Shown here: one piece after another, positions 48,557 through 57,647 of the stretch
Layout: each line of letters opens with the position of its first letter
How positions within the stretch are numbered: position 1 is the first letter of the stretch
Source: Macrostomum hystrix
Lineage: Eukaryota; Platyhelminthes; Macrostomidae
Length of the DNA stretch: 64,000 nt
Assembly: GCA_950097015.1 (NCBI GenBank)
Contig: CATNEN010000038.1
Location: 23,759,001-23,823,000, forward strand
Direction of reading: 5' to 3'
Position numbers and translations under genes: made by a program
The notes under the pieces: model-generated
Databases searched by the model: none
The model's input: only the letters and a program-made list of their open reading frames with translations
What the model was told of the DNA's origin: nothing

Positions 48557-48714
48557 TGGCACACTCTCTGCCAAGCAGCCCGTGTGCTGTGGACAGAGTT
48601 GGTCGAACTGCCAAGCGACAGAACCAATTTCAAAATATTCAGCAGCAACAGCAGCAGCAGCAGCAGCATCAGCAGAGCACTAGGTTTAATTTGGTGTCAT
48701 CTTCGTTTGTGTAA
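25710..48714 (+). CDS. Protocadherin-like cadherin: signal peptide, 7 EC repeats, TM, Gly/Gln-rich tail (1075 aa)
   Basis: Exons: 25710-26294, 28071-28395, 28892-29436, 29911-30333, 31003-31221, 36317-36580, 37238-37603, 43459-43615 and 48371-48714; 3228 nt, all junctions in phase. The ATG at 25710 precedes a signal peptide (MLHLQQLLPPLILLLSILDS). Seven cadherin repeats follow. Calcium-binding motifs are visible as DLNDNAPRF (EC1 end), DRNDNAPTF, DVNDEPPKI, NLNDNRPSF, DINDNRPVF and DVNDNAPRF, with internal DxD or LDRE-type motifs (DIDREATPFF, SFDREQTSRY, RLDRETTPRY). EC4 is the most degenerate. A membrane span lies at about residues 859-881 (LVLIVCLVIMASLLALVFL), then KRRQ. The cytoplasmic tail has a 13-Gly run (exon 8) and two Gln tracts (exon 9). 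Seven EC repeats match delta-protocadherin architecture; no catenin-binding region is recognisable. Such proteins mediate calcium-dependent adhesion and signalling. The donor after 37603 is GC. Extra small exons hidden between arrays cannot be excluded. Confidence 0.87.
26340..28020. repeat. 23/25-bp minisatellite in cadherin intron 1
   Basis: About 70 copies of a unit with GAATCTGACATTCCCAGGTC. Units of 23 bp and 25 bp (extra TG) alternate irregularly. It fills nearly all of intron 1 (26295-28070). The edges are more diverged (ACGTTTCC, TTCAGAG variants) than the centre. Confidence 0.95.
28430..28825. repeat. 13-bp GGGAGAGATCACA minisatellite in cadherin intron 2
   Basis: About 30 copies in the 496-bp intron 28396-28891. 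The exon 2 frame stays open through it up to the stop at 28868. Confidence 0.93.
29485..29855. repeat. 65-bp tandem repeat in cadherin intron 3
   Basis: Nearly six copies that are almost identical. Each contains CTCTGCCCCGAGTGTACATT, an EcoRI site GAATTC and CGAACATCGTCGAGA. Only a few single-base differences are seen, so the array is young or homogenised. Confidence 0.95.
30430..30905 (-). mobile_element. Dispersed repeat C, longer copy, in cadherin intron 4
   Basis: Its reverse complement begins with GATATTC and CGGGGTGTCTGGTGGCA and ends with GCTGACTCGGACGGATTTGA and AAGGGCGGAAAA, as at 18135-18300. The middle holds about 300 bp not present in the other copy, with broken frames. It may be a decayed transposon; I cannot name the class. 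Confidence 0.6.
31272..31572 (-). mobile_element. SINE-like element, family B, fullest copy
   Basis: Read on -, it starts near GGCAATGAGTGGCAGAGTGG (A box TGGCAGAGTGGTTAACGCG). It then has a B-box-like GAGCTCGATTCCGCGG and continues into a body with the CGCGGCTGCG, CAGGTGTGTACA and CGAGGAGGCAAT landmarks. Landmarks recur at 3.3, 7.0, 54.1 and 59.0 kb. It lies in cadherin intron 5. Confidence 0.7.
31573..32265. other. Unique part of cadherin intron 5
   Basis: AT-rich DNA with no exon of correct phase, no SINE landmark and no array. It separates the SINE-like element from three purine arrays. Confidence 0.4.
32270..32992. repeat. 12-bp purine minisatellite GAGAGAGGAACG/GGAATG
   Basis: About 60 copies with A/G on the + strand. 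A 204-bp higher-order unit (17 x 12) is visible: the block around 32.62-32.77 kb recurs around 32.82-32.97 kb. Confidence 0.94.
33295..34790. repeat. 17-bp purine minisatellite GAAGAGAAGAAGAGAGG
   Basis: About 87 copies, almost exclusively A and G on +. Variation is mainly AGAG/AGGG and an AACAG variant. Cadherin intron 5. Confidence 0.95.
34791..35490. other. Spacer between purine arrays in cadherin intron 5
   Basis: Non-repetitive; no frame of suitable phase with cadherin likeness. A 76-codon frame at 35228-35458 has no domain signal. Confidence 0.4.
35495..36252. repeat. ~34-bp purine-rich minisatellite
   Basis: About 22 copies containing AGAGGAAGAGGAGAAAGTGG and AAGGCGAGGGG. It ends 65 bp before cadherin exon 6. 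Confidence 0.93.
36590..37195. repeat. Pyrimidine-rich TCTCCTCCTCTCTCCCCTTT array in cadherin intron 6
   Basis: Intron 6 (36581-37237) is almost entirely this array. Spliced out, exons 6 and 7 join in phase 0 to give a complete EC7. Confidence 0.9.
37604..37609 (+). other. Probable GC splice donor of cadherin intron 7
   Basis: Exon 7 ends in AAG and the intron begins GCAAGC, a good match to the AG|GCAAGT consensus of GC-AG introns. Joining to the acceptor at 43457-43458 keeps phase 0. The nearest GT (37583) would give a frameshift and an early stop with that acceptor. Confidence 0.6.
37612..37998. repeat. 21-bp GGGGTAGATTGTGTGG minisatellite
   Basis: About 18 copies directly after the cadherin exon 7 donor, in intron 7. 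Variants swap GTGTGGAGTG, GTGCGTGGTG and GTGGATTGAG. Confidence 0.92.
37999..38299. other. Unique DNA in cadherin intron 7
   Basis: AT-rich, no coding evidence. Confidence 0.4.
38300..39060. repeat. Degenerate purine array AAAGAGAGAGGGGAG
   Basis: Units of variable length. A block of about 170 bp around 38.51-38.68 kb (with GAGTCAAGAAAAAGGG and GTAGAAATAGAGAGGGGTGA) is repeated downstream to about 38.83 kb. Confidence 0.9.
39061..39559. other. Unique DNA in cadherin intron 7
   Basis: No array and no ORF with domain likeness. Confidence 0.4.
39560..39940. repeat. 21-bp CTCACTGTCTCTCTTATCTA minisatellite
   Basis: About 17 copies in cadherin intron 7, degenerating at both ends. Confidence 0.92.
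39941..40370. other. Unique, pyrimidine-rich DNA in cadherin intron 7
   Basis: No supported feature. Confidence 0.35.
40375..40560. repeat. Diverged edge of the 30-bp array (~26-28-bp units)
   Basis: Units such as CAGATTGGGAGAATTGGG followed by AAGAATCTCT look like the precursor of the 30-bp unit, which differs by a few inserted bases. Confidence 0.75.
40561..42780. repeat. 30-bp minisatellite, exactly 74 units
   Basis: 2220 bp of perfect 30-bp register. The unit contains TTTGGTAAAATTGGGGAACA. Most variation is one site, CAGGTTT versus CAGATTT, plus rare CACTATTACA, CAATATC, CTCTCA, CTTACA and TAATCTC variants. No length variant occurs across all 74 units. It lies in cadherin intron 7. Confidence 0.98.
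42781..43458. other. Unique 3' end of cadherin intron 7
   Basis: It ends in ATTTTCAG, the acceptor for exon 8. No other feature was recognised. Confidence 0.5.
43616..44365. other. Unique 5' part of cadherin intron 8
   Basis: It follows the GTGAGT donor of exon 8. AT-rich, no exon recognised. Confidence 0.5.
44370..45878. repeat. 23-bp minisatellite, CTGACATCCC type
   Basis: About 65 copies with TCTGTCACTCTCTGACATCC. Variants are mainly AATCTGTC/AATCTCTC and CCCAAT/CCCCAT/CCCGAT. Cadherin intron 8. Confidence 0.97.
45879..47140. repeat. 23-bp minisatellite, ATACGTGTCTTC type
   Basis: About 55 copies containing GTGTCTTCTGTCACTCTC with AATAC or TAGAC inserts. It abuts the preceding array and shares TCTGTCACTCTC with it. 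Confidence 0.97.
47141..47665. other. Unique DNA between arrays in cadherin intron 8
   Basis: No supported coding or RNA feature. Confidence 0.4.
47670..48265. repeat. 30-bp minisatellite, ACATGTCTAACAGGTAGATA type
   Basis: About 20 copies, ending about 105 bp before the last cadherin exon. A CATGCC/CAGCTAGAGA sub-family occupies the middle. Confidence 0.95.
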
Positions 48715-48812
48715 AAAATGTTATCGGAAAATATAAAAAACTCGTCTAATTGTACAGCTTACTTGTACAGTAACTTTTACTTCATCTACAAAAAAATCAA
48801 TTCAAGATTTGA

Positions 48813-48818
48813 AATAAA
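48813..48818 (+). terminator. Candidate polyadenylation signal of the cadherin gene
   Basis: AATAAA lies 98 nt after the TAA at 48712-48714, in AT-rich DNA. Confidence 0.6.
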
Positions 48819-48964
48819 ATGTTTGGCAAGTAAATTTTAAACTTAAATAATATTATGACAATATAGCATAAGCGATAATTTGTTTGTCTAAAAATGATAT
48901 TCATCTTGCTTCCGCCTTTATAAAAGAAAAACATAATTATTTTTGAGCAAGCTTAATACTCTGG

Positions 48965-49415
48965 CTCTTAATAACATCACATGACTCACCTGATAATATC
49001 CTATGACTCACCTGATGACATCCCATGGCTCACCTGATGACATCCCATGGCTCACCTGATGATATACCATGACTCACCTGATGACATCACATGACTCACC
49101 TGATGACATCCCATGACTCACCTGATGACATCACATGACTCACCTGATGACATCCCATGGCTCACCTGATGATATTCCATGACTCACCTGATGACATCAC
49201 ATGACTCACCTGATGACATCCCGTGGCTCACCTGATGATATTCCATGACTCACCTGATGACATCACATGACTCACCTGATGACATCCCATGACTCACCTG
49301 ATGACATCCCATGACTCACCTGATGACATCCCATGGCTCGCCTGATGAAATCCCATGACTCACCTCATGATGTTCCATGACTCACCTGATGACGTCCCAT
49401 GACTCACCTGAATAT
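48965..49415. repeat. 22-bp minisatellite GATGACATCCCATGACTC + ACCT
   Basis: About 20 copies. Each contains CTCACCTGATGACATC, so each has a CACCTG E-box. It begins about 150 bp after the cadherin polyadenylation signal. Confidence 0.95.
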
Positions 49416-49920
49416 TTTATAATCAAATGATAATCTATTTTTATGCATTAATTATAGGTCTTCTTTAAACTAATGAAATTCAAATAAATGTTTAAAAAAT
49501 TCTCGAAATTTGCATGACTTTATTGACCAATAGGACTTACTAATCCTCTATAAAGATTAATAAAAATTGATTTCCTGTTCGAATATTAGTCGGATGAATT
49601 TGTACTAATCTGCATGCATAAGTTTATCTAATCGGAAGAATATTAAATACTAAATAGGTTGGTTTCTTAAGGCCCTCAATTATATAGATTTAATATTATT
49701 AGTACATTCGCGCATTAGGCCAGACAAATGAAAAGTTCAACGATGTGTGACAGATCGACACGTGGACTGCTTCAAATTTCTAATCAACGGATGCATTTTG
49801 TAACAAATACAAGTTACGCTACCTTTGTAGATCGTGTTTCCGTGGCGTTTCCTAGCTGCTATGATCTGTCAGTTCTGAATTAAATGCTTCACTGAACATT
49901 ATAACATTAGATTTTTCATT
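49416..49920. other. AT-rich spacer between sibling arrays
   Basis: No feature recognised. Confidence 0.4.
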
Positions 49921-49921
49921 T

Positions 49922-50420
49922 TAATAGCATGCTGTAACTCTATTAGATGACATGCCATGACTCTATTAGATGACATGCTATAACTCTATTAGATGACATG
50001 CCATGACTCTATTAGATGACATGCCATAACTCTATTAGATGACATGCTATGACTCTATTAGATGACATGCCATAACTCTATTAGATGACATGCCATGACT
50101 CTATCAGATGACATGCCATGACTCTATTAGATGACATGCCATGACTCTATTAGATGACATGCTATAACTCTATTAGATGACATGCTATGACTCTATTAGA
50201 TGACATGCCATGCCTCTATTACATGACATGCCATGACTCTATTAGATGACATGCCATGGCTCTATTAGATGACATGCCATGACTCTATTAGATGACATGC
50301 CATGACTCTATTAGATGACATGCTATGACTCTATTAGATGACATGCTATGACTCTATTAGATGACATGCTATGACTCTATTAGATGACATGCCATGCCTC
50401 TATTAGATGACATGCCATGA
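49922..50420. repeat. 23-bp minisatellite GATGACATGCCATGACTC + TATTA
   Basis: About 21 copies. The first 18 bases match the 48.97-49.41 kb unit except for one base. Confidence 0.95.
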
Positions 50421-51115
50421 CATGTGCACCAACAGTTCTATACATCAGAGCCTGCAGTCTTGCACAACACTTACACCTGACCTCTCAAACTCAACCTGTC
50501 CCCTCTCTTTTTGACAATTCCACTTTCAAATTGTAAAGAAAGTAAGTTTTGATTGACACCTCTCTGAGCTAGAGGCCGTGGCCTTTGAGAGATGGTGAAT
50601 GGTAATTAGTTTTTTTCCAGAGCGTGGCTTTTAAATGGTTCAACCTAATACCCCTTTAAATTTAGTAGAAGTAGGAGAGTCAATGAAGTTTAATGACAAC
50701 AAATATTCACACAATCGCGATGCTATTAATTCTTCGTTTATAAGAAAATGTTCAATTCTCTTTCACTACTTCTTTTTTCTTTAAAAAGGCAACCTATCTT
50801 CTTCAAACAAAGTTAATTTCTCATGTAAGTCTCTGCTTACTTTTTTTATAGCTGCATCAAATTTCGCATCGCTTAGTCAAGAACTCAAATTAGCATTTCA
50901 TCAACAGAAAAAAGCACTTCACTAAACCGAGACCAGAGGAGAATATGAAAAGCAAATCAATAAGAAATTTGAGAAATTTCGAACAAATTTCTTCCATCAA
51001 ACTGTCCATTAGTAATTGGAATCCAATGCTACATAAGTGGAGTTTAGTTCAAGAATTAGAAAACACTGTCTTCAAATTTTACATGACTAATCATCAACTA
51101 CATGCAGTTGTAAAA
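50421..51115. other. Spacer, no supported gene
   Basis: AT-rich; a 60-codon frame at 50945-51127 has no domain likeness. Confidence 0.4.
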
Positions 51116-51116
51116 A

Positions 51117-52672
51117 CCCTGCGCTAGAATCACCTGTGCTAGAATCACCTGTGCTAGAATCACCTGTGCTAGAATCACCTGTGCTAGAATCACCTGTGAT
51201 AGAATCACCTGTCCTAGAATCACCTGTCCTAGAATCACCTGTGCTAGAATCACCTGTGCTAGAATCACCTGTGCTAGAATCACCTGTGCTAGAATCACCT
51301 GTGCTAGAATCACCTGTGCTAGAATCACCTGTGCTAGAATCACCTGTGCAAGAATCACATGTGATAGAATCACCTGTGCTAGAATCACCTGTGCTAGAAT
51401 CACCTGTGCTAGAATCACCTGTGATAGAATCACCTGTCCTAGAATCACCTGTGCTAGAATCACCTGTGCTAGAATCACCTGTGCAAGAATCACCTGTGCT
51501 AGAATCACCTGTGCTAGAATCACCTGTGCTAGAATCACCTGTGCTAGAATCACCTGTGCTAGAATCACCTGTGCTAGAATCACCTGTGCTAGAATCACCT
51601 GTGCTAGAATCACCTGTGCTAGAATCACCTGTGCTAGAATCACCTGTGATAGAATCACCTGTCCTAGAATCACCTGTGCTAGAATCACCTGTGCTAGAAT
51701 CACCTGTGCAAGAATCACCTGTGCTAGAATCACCTGTGCTAGAATCACCTGTGCTAGAATCACCTGTGCTAGAATCACCTGTGCTAGAATCACCTGTGCT
51801 AGAATCACCTGTGCTAGAATCACCTGTGCTAGAATCACCTGTGCTAGAATCACCTGTGCTAGAATCACCTGTGCTAGAATCACCTGTGCTAGAATCACCT
51901 GTGCTAGAATCACCTGTGCAAGAATCACCTGTGCAAGAATGACCTGTGCTAGAATCACCTGCGCTAGAATCACCTGTGCTAGAATCACCTGTGCTAGAAT
52001 CACCTGTGCTAGAATCACCTGTGCTACGATCACCTGTGCTAGAATCACCTGTGCTAGAATCACCTGTGATAGAATCACCTGTGCTAGAATCACCTGTGCT
52101 AGAATCACCTGTGCTAGAATCACCTGTGCTAGAATCACCTGTGCTAGAATCACCTGTGCTAGAATCACCTGTGATAGAATCACCTGTGTTAGAATCACCT
52201 GTGCTACGATCACCTGTGCTACGATCACCTGTGCTAGAATCACCTGTGCTAGAATCACCTGTGCTAGAATCACCTGTGCTAGAATCACCTGTGCTAGAAT
52301 CACCTGTGCTAGAATCACCTGTGCTAGAATCACCTGTGCAAGAATCACTTGTGCTAGAATCACCTGTGCTAGAATCACCTGTGCTAGAATCACCTGTGCT
52401 AGAATCACCTGTGCTAGAATCACCTGTGATAGAATCACCTGTGATAGAATCACCTGTGCTAGAATCACCTGTGCTAGAATCACCTGTGCTAGAATCACCT
52501 GTGCTAGAATCACCTGCGCTAGAATCACCTGTGCTAGAATCAACTGTGCTAGAATCACCTATGATAGAATCACCTGTGCAAGAATCACCTATGCTAGAAT
52601 CACCTGTGCTAGAATCACCTGTGCTTGAATCACCTGTGCTAGAATCACCTGTGCTAGAATCACCTGTGGATG
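51117..52672. repeat. 15-bp minisatellite CTGTGCTAGAATCAC
   Basis: About 104 copies in fixed 15-bp register, each with CACCTG across the unit junction. Variants are GTGATAG, GTCCTAG, GTGCAAG and GCTACGATC. Confidence 0.98.
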
Positions 52673-53150
52673 AAAACTGAAAACTGAAAAAACCTTAAAA
52701 AGTGTGGCAAGACTAGAATCCCAGCTGCTTGAAATTTTATGCTTTTTTAAAGAAGAAGAAAAATTGAGAAAAAGAGAAGGAAGGTGTCTGCCTGCTCTTG
52801 AAGCGGTAAGTCACGCAATGTTAGGATTTATCAATTTATCCTATGAGCAGCCAGTTAAAAGCTGCTAATCTGTGTTTTGTATTTACTTCCCCTGATAGCT
52901 CAGTAGTCACGAAGGCTGTTTTGTTTGAAAAGAAAAGCTGCTTTTGTCCCAGTTCCAGCCCACTGGACTGCTACCTCTGCTGCTGCTGCTGCTGATGCTG
53001 CTACTTAACTGCCTAAGACTCTTGGGTGTGGCTCTGTGATGGTATTTTTTCGGGAAAATAGCTCAATATTTTTATCAATGGCCTCACGTTTTAAACAGAA
53101 ATTTTGTTTCAAATGTTAAAACTCTCTTAGAAAAAGAACACATTTCAGGT
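52673..53150. other. Spacer with a CTG microsatellite
   Basis: It contains (CTG)n near 52978-53003. Similar short CTG tracts are at about 54768-54790 and 59618-59642. No gene is supported. Confidence 0.5.
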
Positions 53151-53154
53151 AAGT

Positions 53155-53778
53155 CACATCACCTGTTAGACACCAGACATCACCTGTTAGACACCAGAAT
53201 TACCTGTTAGACACAAGACATCACCTGTTAGACACCAGACATCACCTGTTAGACACCAGACATCACCTGTTAGACACCAGACATCACCTGTTAGACACCA
53301 GAAATCACCTGTTACACACCAGACATCACCTGTTAGACACCAGACATCACCTGTTACACACCAGACATCACCTGTTAGACACCAGACATCACCTGTTACA
53401 CACCAGAAATCACCTGTTAGACACCAGACATCACCTGTTAGACACCAGACATCACCTCTTAGACACCAGACATCACCTGTTACACACCAGACATCACCTG
53501 TTAGACACCAGACATCACCTGTTAGACACCAGACATCACCTCTTAGACACCAGACATCACCTGTTACACACCAGACATCACCTGTTAGACACCAGACATC
53601 ACCTGTTACACACCAGACATCACCTGTTAGACACCAGACATCACCTGTTACACACTAGAAATCACCTGTTACACACCAGACATCACCTGTTAGACACCAG
53701 ACATCACCTGTTACACACTAGAAATCACCTGTTACACACCAGACATCACCTGTTAGACACCAGACATCACCTGTTAGA
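53155..53778. repeat. 21-bp minisatellite CACCTGTTAGACACCAGACA
   Basis: About 29 copies with TTAGACACC/TTACACACC variation and rare CACTAGAAA. Confidence 0.96.
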
Positions 53779-54114
53779 CAAAATCTATAAAAATCTTTTT
53801 TCAAATATATTTGTGGCTACATGAACAAGGGTTGGTTGTTTTCTCACCTTATCCTGGTAACTTTTTCTGCAACAATTTTTTTACATGTACACCGCCCTGT
53901 AACTGGAGAATGAATCTGAATTGTTTTGTCCGTGATTGCGGACAAAGCTAACACTCACTCACATACACGCACACTCAAGATGAAACTTCCCTGTTTTACT
54001 GTCAAGTGGTTCAGTAAGATGATCTTGAAGGAAAAAAATTACCGATTACTGTTCGATGAAGATTTTATCCAAAAAGAGTGTAAAAGCGATTGCAATGACT
54101 TTTTTATTTAGAAA
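53779..54114. other. Spacer, no supported gene
   Basis: A 61-codon frame at 53926-54111 has no recognisable domain. Confidence 0.4.
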
Positions 54115-54232
54115 AGTGAGGAGGCAATTCTGCCACCGTTCCGCTGACGCTTGAACACACTCTCACACAGGCGCGTACATCAGTCCTGACTGTACACTCT
54201 CACTGTGCCTTGGAGGTTGGCCACTGTCAGTA
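54115..54232 (-). mobile_element. SINE-like element, family B, fragment
   Basis: It carries GAGGAGGCAATTCTGCC, then CTCACACAGGCGCGTACATC and CACTGTGCCTTGG in the same order as the 31.3 kb copy. Confidence 0.55.
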
Positions 54233-54950
54233 AAAAAAAACTTTGCAAAATATCGACAACGCAATAAAATTAAGCCGGAGTCTGGTTCCTGAGTTCTTGA
54301 GTAGGTCTTAGGGTGAGCACAAAAAAAGTCATAAAAATGGAGCACAAAGAGAATTTATACAAAGATGGCAAATTGTTCACCAACCGAATCTCTCCACTAG
54401 CTAGTCATCCGGATTTTATATCTCTGGTGCTCCGTGCACACACACAGTAATATAAATGGAGCTTAGTCAGGCCTGGAATATATAAGAAACGGAGAAATAC
54501 CTGCCCCTCCCCCGATTCCATTAAGGCCTTTTTTAAACATTAATCGTGGTCGGGGTTGGCAAATAATATGGGCAGGCGGACAATGAGAGCCAGGATAGGC
54601 CTATAAACGGATGCTAAATAGATAGGCCCTGTCTGTCTCTGTCTCTATTGTTCCTCTTGTCAATAGCGACTTCCTGCCATGCTTTTCCAATCACCGCCGT
54701 CAGTCACAAATAATGGAATTTTAATGACAGTCAAGTTTTTTTCTCTGCTTCTCCTGCAACCGGTGGCTGCTGCTGCTGCTACTGCTGCTTGCCGTTTAAT
54801 TTAAGAAATTGGAGGAATTTTAGACATTTCGGCAACCCCTTTGTGCCTCTTGAGAGCTCTTTGATCTTTGAATAATGCCTGACGTGCAGTCTCCCTCTCT
54901 GCCTCGGCTGAGTCTAATTATATTCGTTCCTCAAACCCTTTAAAAGCTTT
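54233..54950. other. Spacer, no supported gene
   Basis: Unique sequence with a short CTG tract; no coding evidence. Confidence 0.4.
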
Positions 54951-54954
54951 CATA

Positions 54955-55314
54955 TATCCTCTCCTCTCCTCTCCCGTCCTCTCCTCTCCCGTCCTCTCCT
55001 CTCCCGTCCTCTCCTCTCCCGTCCTCTCCTCTCCCGTCCTCTCCTCTCCCGTCCTCTCCTCTCCCGTCCTGTCCTCTCCCGTCCTCTCCTCTCCCGTGCT
55101 CTCCTCCCCCGTCCTCTCCTCTCCCGTCCTCTCCTCTCCCGTCCTCTCCTCTCCCGTCCTCTCCTCTCCCGTGTTCTCCTCTCCCGTCCTCTCCTCTCCC
55201 CTCCCGTCCTCTCCTCTCCCATCCTCTCCTCTCCCGTCCTCTCCTCTCCTCTCCCGTCCTCTCCTCTCCCATCCTCTCCTCTCCCGTCCTCTCCTCTCCC
55301 GTCCTCTCATCTCC
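54955..55314. repeat. 15-bp CCTCTCCTCTCCCGT minisatellite
   Basis: About 24 copies, pyrimidine-only except for the G of CCCGT. Confidence 0.95.
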
Positions 55315-55780
55315 TCCGATTCCAATTAAAACGAAGTTAAAAATGTCAAGTTGACTTTAACTTTCTAGACAGGCCATGTTACCTGTGTCTCTCAATTAGG
55401 CCTAAAAGTTCTTGCTTATTAAGATTCCGCATAGAAAATCTCGTTCTCGACTAAAACTGACACATTCTGGTCAAAATTTGCCTCATTAAGAACCACTTTG
55501 ACTTCCTAGTCGACGTGACAATTTAAATCTCTGCGAAGTCCGTCTCTCGTGGAGGGGGTAGGTTAATTTAGGACTGGGTTGTGCTTTTTTGCACAAAACT
55601 GGCCACTCTTTTCGTTATTTTGGAAAATCTATAGTTAATATCCGCCTTACCCTACTAAAAGTAAGGAAGTAGCTTAATGCTGTATTTTTGTCGAGTAAAC
55701 CTATATACCAAGAGGTAATCTTTTTCAATTTCACGAGACCCAAATTTTAGTTCTTGTAAACCCCATGCCTGAATAATTAA
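55315..55780. other. Spacer, no supported gene
   Basis: AT-rich, no feature recognised. Confidence 0.4.
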
Positions 55781-55784
55781 ATCT

Positions 55785-56908
55785 TTCATCCCTAAACTTC
55801 CCTATCCTAAACTTCCCCATCTCTAAACTAAAGTTACCCATTCCTAAACTTCCCAATCTCAAAACTTCCCGATCCTAAACTTCCCCCATCCTAAACTTCC
55901 CGATCCTAAACTTCCCGATCCCTAAACTTCCCGATCCTAAACTTCCCCATCCTAAACTTCATGATCCTAAACTTGCCGATCCTAAACTTCCCGATTCCTA
56001 AACGTCCCCATCCCTAAACTTCCCCATCTCTAAACTTCCCTAAACTTTCACATCCATCTTCATCCCTAAACTTCCCCATCCCTTAACTTCGCCATCCCTA
56101 AACTTCCTTATCCCTAAAATACAATTTTCCTAATCCCATTTTCCTAATCCCATTTCCCTAATCCAATTTTCCTAATTCCCTATTCCTAATCCCATTTCCC
56201 TAATCCCATTTCCCAAATCCCATTTCCTAAATCCCATCCCATTTCCCTAATCCGATTTTCCTACTCCCATTTTCCTAATCCGATTTCCCTAATCCGATCT
56301 TCCTAATCCCATTTTCCTAATCCGATTTCCCTAATCCGATTTTCCTAATCCCATTTTTTCTAAAACCGATTTCTATAATCCCCTGTCTCTAATCTTCTTT
56401 CTCTAGTCATCTCTAAAAATATTCTCCTTTCCCTATTTACCCTTTCCTAATCCCCTTTTCCTAATCGCCTTTTTCTAATCCCCTTTCCCTAATCAACTTC
56501 CCTAAATCCGATTTTCCTAATCCCCTTTCCATAATCCCCTTTCCCTAATCCCCTTTCCCTAATCCCCTTTCTTGAATCCTCTTTCCATGATCCCCTTTTC
56601 CTAATCCCCTTTCCATAATCGCCTTTTCTTAATCCCCTTTCCCTAATCCCCTTTCCCTAATCCACTTTCTTGAATCCCCTTTCCCTGATCCCCTTTTCCT
56701 AATCCCCTTTCCTAATCCCCTTTCCATAATCCCCTTTCCATGATCCCCTGTCTCTAATCGCCTTTCCCAAATCCTCTTTACCTAATCCCCTTTTTTTAAT
56801 CCCCTTTTTTCTAATCGAATTTTTCTAATCCCATTTCCCTTATCCCCTTTTCCTAATCCCCTTTCCCTAATCCGATTTTCCTAATCCCCTTTCCCTAATC
56901 CCCTTTAT
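55785..56908. repeat. Degenerate CCTAAACTTCCC / CCCTAATCCCCTTT array
   Basis: The first 300 bp use CCTAAACTTCCCCATC. The rest uses TTTCCCTAATCCCC units of about 14 bp with much length variation. CCCTAA, the metazoan telomere C-strand word, occurs once per many units but not in tandem. Confidence 0.88.
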
Positions 56909-57645
56909 CGTAGAAAGCAAACTACTAGCTGATCCGAATTAAAAAAATGAATTATCCGGGCAACTCTGATTGGCCTTAAATGATAGATCAAGGCTTTCTC
57001 CTTAGGAGTTTTCCACTTTGCAGACTTGTTTAGACAAATAAAGCCAGTAGCATGTCCGTAGTGATTAAAAGGCTTGTAAATACAAAATATACTAGGCGTA
57101 AATCCCCCCTATATAGTGTGCAATCAATCATCCTAACGAAATGAATAACAATATCTCTATCAGTTCAAAGCCTTAATCTATATAATTCAGGCAACGAAAT
57201 GTTTTTCTAGTACAAGAGTATATACTAGTAGCTAAACAGGCCAATTTATGAGGTCGAAGCTGCTGAGTTTCTAAGAAAAATCTAAGAAAAAGAAGTGCAG
57301 CTTGGAGTGGGAGCACTTATTTGGGATTTTATAAAATAATCAATCGAATTGTCTGTATTTGCATAAATTTATCGATCAGATTTTGCTTTGATTTTAGAAA
57401 AATGCACTAGCTTTCTTAGATACTATCGACGTGTTGTCGAGTTATCGGTTGCTTATGATAATTATTTTCTACCCTTAATATCGACTGCTGTCTAAACACC
57501 AGATGTGCAATAAAAACTGTGTGACTTAAGTGCTTCTTTTGTGCAGAAGATAATTTAACGTATTTGCGTGAAAATAAATTATTAAAAGCAGATTCGATAC
57601 CTTTTTTCGATGTCTATTGCATATATTTTATTCTCTCTCCCAAGA
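56909..57645. other. AT-rich spacer, no supported gene
   Basis: No array, SINE landmark or coding signal. Confidence 0.4.
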
Positions 57646-57647
57646 AA

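Noticed and set aside
51098-52680. Long frames (486, 268, 244, 229 codons) in the 15-bp array
   Set aside because: Frame-preserving 15-bp repeat open on both strands; no unique sequence, domain or splice support.
26340-53778. CRISPR array candidates (regular 21-31-bp repeats)
   Set aside because: Units are head to tail with no unique spacers, in an animal gene region.
55785-56908. Interstitial telomere block
   Set aside because: CCCTAA is embedded in longer degenerate units and never tandem; kept only as a low-weight observation.
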